A DNA stretch of 64,000 nt from Dryomyza anilis. Taxonomy: Eukaryota; Arthropoda; Insecta; Diptera; Dryomyzidae. The stretch's first letter is position 1. Every line of letters starts with the position of its first letter. Under the pieces are notes generated by a model, which saw nothing but the letters and a program-made list of their open reading frames with translations, had not been told where the DNA came from and made no database searches. Location of the stretch: NCBI GenBank assembly GCA_951804985.1, contig OX638130.1, forward strand, positions 115,581,593-115,645,592, read 5' to 3'. The translations under genes were made by a program, and so were the position numbers. Below, one piece after another: positions 59,961-64,000 of this stretch.

Positions 59961-60739
59961 TATATGATTTTCTACAAACGCTAAACATTTTTTGAATTTT
60001 TAATTGAAAACATTTACTTAGACCATTTTAATAATTACCCGCAATTATTTTTTATGTATATTCTATAAATATTTGTAAATTTGTGTACAATAGTATTTTA
60101 CAAAACAGTTGCAAAACAAGGAAAGAAACCAATGTGATTATTTAAATTATTAATTTTGTTTATTTCTGAGCGCCGCATGGTATCGGCGCGTATATTAGGT
60201 TGTGGCGAGAATAATGAATTGCTTTCGTCGAATAAGCTACACTTGCTTAACGATTGTTTAAAAGTTCTTTTAAATTAAAAAAAAAAAAATTAAAAAAAAA
60301 ACCAAAAAATTAAATAAAATTATAATAAATGAAGTGCTATCGAAATTAAATCATATGAGTAATTAAAATATTATTTTTTGGTAAAATGTACAGGTTGGAC
60401 AATATAAATGCTAACAAAAAAATGATAATTAAAACTTTATATTAATAACTAAAACATTTAAGTGCCAGAAGTTAATCTGAACAAAGTGAAATTAAACCTA
60501 TTAATATAAATAAAATAATGTGTGCAATATTTTAAAAATACTCTCAAATATTAACTGGAAAAAACCACGTTCAAGTGTATCCGCTCTGTGTTATTTTAGC
60601 CAAGTTAATAAATGTATTTTAGCCGTTCGCATCTGGCTTTGTTTAAATTTAGAAACTCTTAGCAAAACAAAAACCGTTTCAATTGTTTTTCGAATTTTGT
60701 TAATAAAGTGCTAACCAATAATTTTCATTATTCGATTTT

Positions 60740-60876
60740 TAGTTTGTTACGACTGCAATAATTAAAATCATATTGGATAATAAGTGTTAACGGAATAACG
60801 TAAGGAACGAGCAACGAACGGAATAGAGCGTCATCGTTAAAGCACAACAAATACAAAATGCCGGTTAAGAAACAAG
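60740..60876 (+). CDS. dlg1: Discs large 1 (dlg1), 5' UTR end and first coding micro-exon (partial)
   Basis: The sequence ATACAAA precedes an ATG at 60858. The coding part, 60858-60876, is only 19 bases, reads MPVKKQ plus one base, and ends at the donor GTAAGG. MPVKKQ followed by E is how the L27-containing (SAP97-like) isoform of fly discs large begins, and human DLG1 begins MPVRKQD, so phase and residues both fit. The protein is a MAGUK scaffold of septate junctions and synapses. The upstream bases GCAACGAACGGAATAGAGCG look like leader sequence. No following exon is visible before 64000, so the next intron exceeds 3 kb. The short match is the only weakness of this call. Confidence 0.62.
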
Positions 60877-61015
60877 GTAAGGTTTTTTTTTTGAGAATCT
60901 CTATGTTTATAAAATATTTTCAATACTTTTCTTTAAATATTTTTAAAATATATTTTACAAATTTACCAATCATTTGAAGATATACAATCAAAATTTAAAG
61001 ATATATTTTATAATT

Positions 61016-61621
61016 ATACCCTACTCTAATAGTGAAAGGGTATATTCAGTTTGGTACGCCGTTTGTAACATCCAAAAAGAAGCATCTCCGGTATGGAAAA
61101 GTATATATATTCTTGATCAGCAAGATGTCGATTTAGCGATGTCCGTCTTATACTTATAATTTAGATTACTTATATACCTACGCTGTATGTGCGAAAGATC
61201 GGTCTATTGTGACCTGTGATCTGACCATTTATATTCAAATACATCATATAAAATTTACATCTACAGATCAATTTTACTGTATACGTGCTTAGGTAAACTT
61301 TTTTGGTCAAATTTATATTGACTTCATGCTCAAATACATGAAAATAATGTTTTCCCTCGAAATGACTTGTGGTTCACATTTGTAAATATGGGTATCAAAT
61401 GAATGGAAATTCTTCAGCGATTGAAAGTTCGTAGTTATTTTCAGGATTCGTATTCCCTGGTGACCTATATACCACTTTGAATGGTAACCACATATATGTG
61501 TAGGGCATTTATAGTCGGCTTAGACCGACTATATTTTTGATAATCCTAACTATCATAATAACACCTACTATAAAATGTCCCTACTTTAAAATTTCCCATG
61601 TGATCTAACCTTCCCAACTGG
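61016..61621 (+). mobile_element. mini-me/DINE-like element
   Basis: The layout is as in the copy at 23143 but with the (GTCT)n block almost lost (GTCCGTCTTATA at 61142). The terminal hairpin TTATAGTCGG-CTTAGA-CCGACTATA is intact. It ends GATCTAACCTTCCCAACTGG. Confidence 0.85.
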
Positions 61622-61805
61622 TTTTTGTTTTATATTAATTAAAAATCAGGTTAGATTTCATGGTAAATTTTGAAATAGGGATATTTTGATTGTTGAGTTG
61701 GTGTAATAAAGTTAGTAAGAATTATGAAAGTTATAGTCAGAGCTCCACGGGGTTTACGAATCCGGAAAATTAGTGAAATAATTTCCTTTCATTTGGGAAT
61801 TGTTT

Positions 61806-62124
61806 AATAATAATAATAGTTTGGCACTACAGTCCTATAAGAACTTAGGCCGAGCTCTCTCTCACCATTTTGAGCTATGCGTGTTATATTTGCACTCAAA
61901 GTGGTGGGACCTACATTTCCTACAGTTTATTGCCGAATCCGAACGGCGGGTGAGAGCTTTTCATAGGCAATGTTTTATTCTCGTAGGTTTGCCATTTAAT
62001 GCCGAGAGGTAGCGCGGTATAGAGAAATGTTTCTATGAAAAGATGTTGTTAGCCCCAGTCCGGGTTTGAACCGGGGACCCTTCGGCTCGCAGTCCAACGC
62101 ACTAACCACTGAGCTACCGTGGCT
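61806..62124 (-). mobile_element. tRNA-derived SINE, full length, nested
   Basis: Minus-strand head GGTAGCTCAGTGGTTAGTGC and GGTTCAAACCC, body CGCCGTTCGGATTCGG, (ATT)n tail. A small internal duplication (ACCTACATTTCCTACAG) distinguishes it. No clear target duplication was found. Confidence 0.88.
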
Positions 62125-62372
62125 AGTTTGGTGTACCGAATTTAGATTTTTTGTAGGTCATCGAGAGTCGGTACTCAAGAAAAACAATGTTTTTATATAT
62201 ATTTTATCATAAAAAACGAATTTATTTTCACAAAAAAAAAGTTTACTTGGTATAATGTAAAATGCTCCCGTATATGTTAGTGTTATATAAGGTATTTGAA
62301 CATTAATCACTGGTTACAATCCACGATCATGCACATTTTCAATTGAGATAGCATAGATGTATAATAATCTAA

Positions 62373-62890
62373 CACCGAGAAAATAAAACTTTAAAATCGC
62401 TTCAAACTCCGGTGCAAAACACTTTATAATTAAAAGTGTGCATGTATGAAAGTCAGCCGTATTTGAAAACTTTAAATTTCAAAGTGTTTACTATAAATTT
62501 ACAATAAATTTTATATTTTAATGTGACACTTTAATTTTTAAAGTTGGACTTTTACATCTAAAAGCGTCACTTTTAAATGTTTGTTAGAGTACAAAAAATT
62601 CTCTCAATGAGCGTCCAGATCGTATGGCCATTGCCTGCGTTACCGTTCTCTTTCTCATAATTGATCTTTGTTGTAATTATTAACCATTCCGACATCCCTT
62701 TTATTCGTACAGTTCATCAAATTGAGCTTATGAACTATGTTATACTGGAATGAAAACAAACTGTGTTTAATGATATACATTGAATTTTAAAGTGATAAAT
62801 TTAAAATTAAAGTGTTGCACTTTAAATTCGTCAAATTTTTAAATTGATTGCGTGAACTTTAAAATTTAAAGTGCACTTTTTTTCTCGGTG
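62373..62890. mobile_element. MITE with CACCGAGAAAA ends, nested
   Basis: CACCGAGAAAATAAAACTTTAAAA at the left (first 20 bases CACCGAGAAAATAAAACTTT) is mirrored by ...TTAAAGTGCACTTTTTTTCTCGGTG at the right; the outer 11 bases are near perfect. The subterminal parts repeat AAAGTG/CACTTTAA words. About 518 bp, no coding frame. Confidence 0.75.
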
Positions 62891-64000
62891 AACTTCGGAG
62901 TTCCATTGATTTCGCTTATCTAGTTTTCCAGTAATCGTGAGTTAAACAAACAGACGGACATTATTATTCTTTTAAAAAATATTATTAAAAAACATATATG
63001 CAGTCATATGGAAATTTGTTGTGACATTTCTAGTATAAAAAAATATAGACATAAATGTCAGCTACAAGCTAAAGTTATGAACAATTTGGCAACAAATTAA
63101 GCCGGGTCACACATTAAATTGCAACACGCGAAAATCAGGCAAAGTGTGAAAAATAAAAGAAACAATTTTTATAATTTCATTGCAACGCCGTTTATGCTGT
63201 AGTTGGTTGGGTATGACGTCGTTTTATCATATTATAGTATGTTGGACCCCCTACATTATTATGGTACGGAAGCAGGCGTTTATGTTCGCGTTGATTAATA
63301 TCGCACGCCAACCATTTATTATGATTACTGCCTGCCTGCCTGTGAGACGTGGATTATTTTCCAATGTCTGAATATTAAATGTGTTTAATATGATGTATAT
63401 TCATTAGATTTAATATGGAATTTAATCAATAGTATAGTATTTGTATTATGGTATTGTCCAATGACTACATTAGCTAGATTAACTTCCGACGCATTTACAT
63501 CTCTATAGGTAAATAATAATTACTTATTTTATGTGTATAGAACACCGTTGTGTTTTCATTTATTTTGCATTATTTATGCATCATTCATTTGCGTCTGGTC
63601 TGACCCAGTTTACGAAAGCAGAAATAACAAAAATGAAAGAAATAACCACAGTCATTTGGTATTTATCGATATTCTGAAACCCGTACTAAATGCTGTGTGT
63701 CATTTCAAATTGAAATGTTTTCTAATTTAAAATTTAAGTGTTCACTAAAAATTAATATTGAATTTAAATTTTTACTAACATTTTCAATGGAATTGAATTT
63801 TTTACTATAATTTTCAAAAAACGTAACCAAATGTTCATCAGCCCGAGCTGAAATTCATTAAGGTTATAATAAATAAATATTAAACTCAATTGCAAAATAA
63901 ATTAACATTCTTAACATTTCAAAAAAATTTAAATACCTCATGTCAAATGTTGTGAAAAATCTCATGTCAAATGTTGACTGTCATTGTAAAGTTATTGACA

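Larger units (their letters stand above)
50552..60739. other. Ten-kilobase gene-free region between CycL and the dlg1 start exon
   Basis: No protein-coding exon is supported. Contents listed separately are a MITE, SINEs, a mini-me-like copy, an unassigned dispersed repeat and an ACGAA-rich tract. Stretches with CA/AAAC-rich leader-like composition (53100-53520, 56180-56270) and less AT-rich islands (52140-52830, 53630-53790, 55990-56060) could be untranslated exons or promoters of the plus-strand gene to the right. A tract at 55985 looks like T-run-AG followed by GTCAACTGGAGGCGC, resembling a splice acceptor. None of this can be proved from sequence. Confidence 0.45.
61647..62965 (-). mobile_element. 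mini-me/DINE-like element, reverse copy with two nested insertions
   Basis: It starts GGTTAGATTTCATGG, the reverse of the element's end, 25 bp after the forward copy ends. It resumes after the SINE with GTGTACCGAATTTAGATTTT and after the MITE with AACTTCGGAGTTCC...TAATCGTGAGTT...ACAGACGGAC, the reverse of the (GTCT) core. It is therefore one old element cut by a SINE (61806-62124) and a MITE (62373-62890). Confidence 0.75.
60877..64000 (+). other. Intron following the dlg1 start exon
   Basis: This is presumed intron, because the exon at 60858 has a strong donor and no downstream exon is recognised. It holds a head-to-head pair of mini-me-like elements with nested insertions (61016-62965). 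From 62966 to the end there is AT-rich DNA with no element or coding frame I can support. Confidence 0.5.

Overview
The window reads as AT-rich nuclear DNA of a higher (schizophoran) fly. Twelve loci carry eukaryotic spliced genes with short GT-AG introns, and their products match fly and animal families. Between and inside them lie dipteran-type repeats: mini-me/DINE-like elements with a (GTCT)n core, tRNA-derived SINEs, MITEs and a decayed mariner. I see no sign of a bacterial, viral or plasmid backbone. The species cannot be fixed from sequence alone; a calyptrate or tephritid fly is plausible.

Layout, left to right. 1-2864: 5' coding exons of NADPH-cytochrome P450 reductase (minus strand, rest of the gene lies before the window). 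9751-16513: complete 13-exon gene for intraflagellar transport protein IFT140 (minus), with an RFX X-box-like site just upstream. 17076-19050: nested repeats. 19554-20233: translocator protein TSPO (plus). 21264-25079: mini-me-like elements and a long degenerate tandem-repeat element. 25691-29647: an NAC-beta (bicaudal/BTF3) gene whose open frame continues into an 1150-residue low-complexity tail (minus). 32251-32917: kinetochore protein Mis12 (minus). 34086-34443: bublin/UPF0184 coiled-coil protein (plus). 34599-35964: WDR18 (minus). 37499-38890: METTL1 tRNA m7G46 methyltransferase (plus). 38967-40055: RNA 3'-terminal phosphate cyclase (minus). 42380-45263: DRAM/Frag1-family membrane protein (plus). 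45559-50551: cyclin L (minus). 50552-60750: long gene-free, repeat-bearing stretch. 60858-60876: a 19-base coding exon that fits the start of discs large (L27 isoform, plus), whose remaining exons lie past the window.

The genes are mostly unrelated housekeeping functions: ER electron supply, cilium transport, mitochondrial sterol/porphyrin binding, nascent-chain handling, kinetochore, ribosome maturation, tRNA and RNA-end processing, autophagy, and transcription/splicing. From 32 to 45 kb they form alternating convergent and divergent pairs. The convergent pairs WDR18/BBLN and RTCA/METTL1 almost touch at their 3' ends. The divergent gaps WDR18-METTL1 and RTCA-DRAM are filled with MITEs. The most unusual object is the giant tail on the NAC-beta gene, with its pentapeptide repeat array. 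Other points worth checking are the X-box at IFT140, the micro-exon of dlg1, the inverted nested repeat pair at 61-63 kb, and the inverted MITE pair that brackets DRAM and cyclin L.
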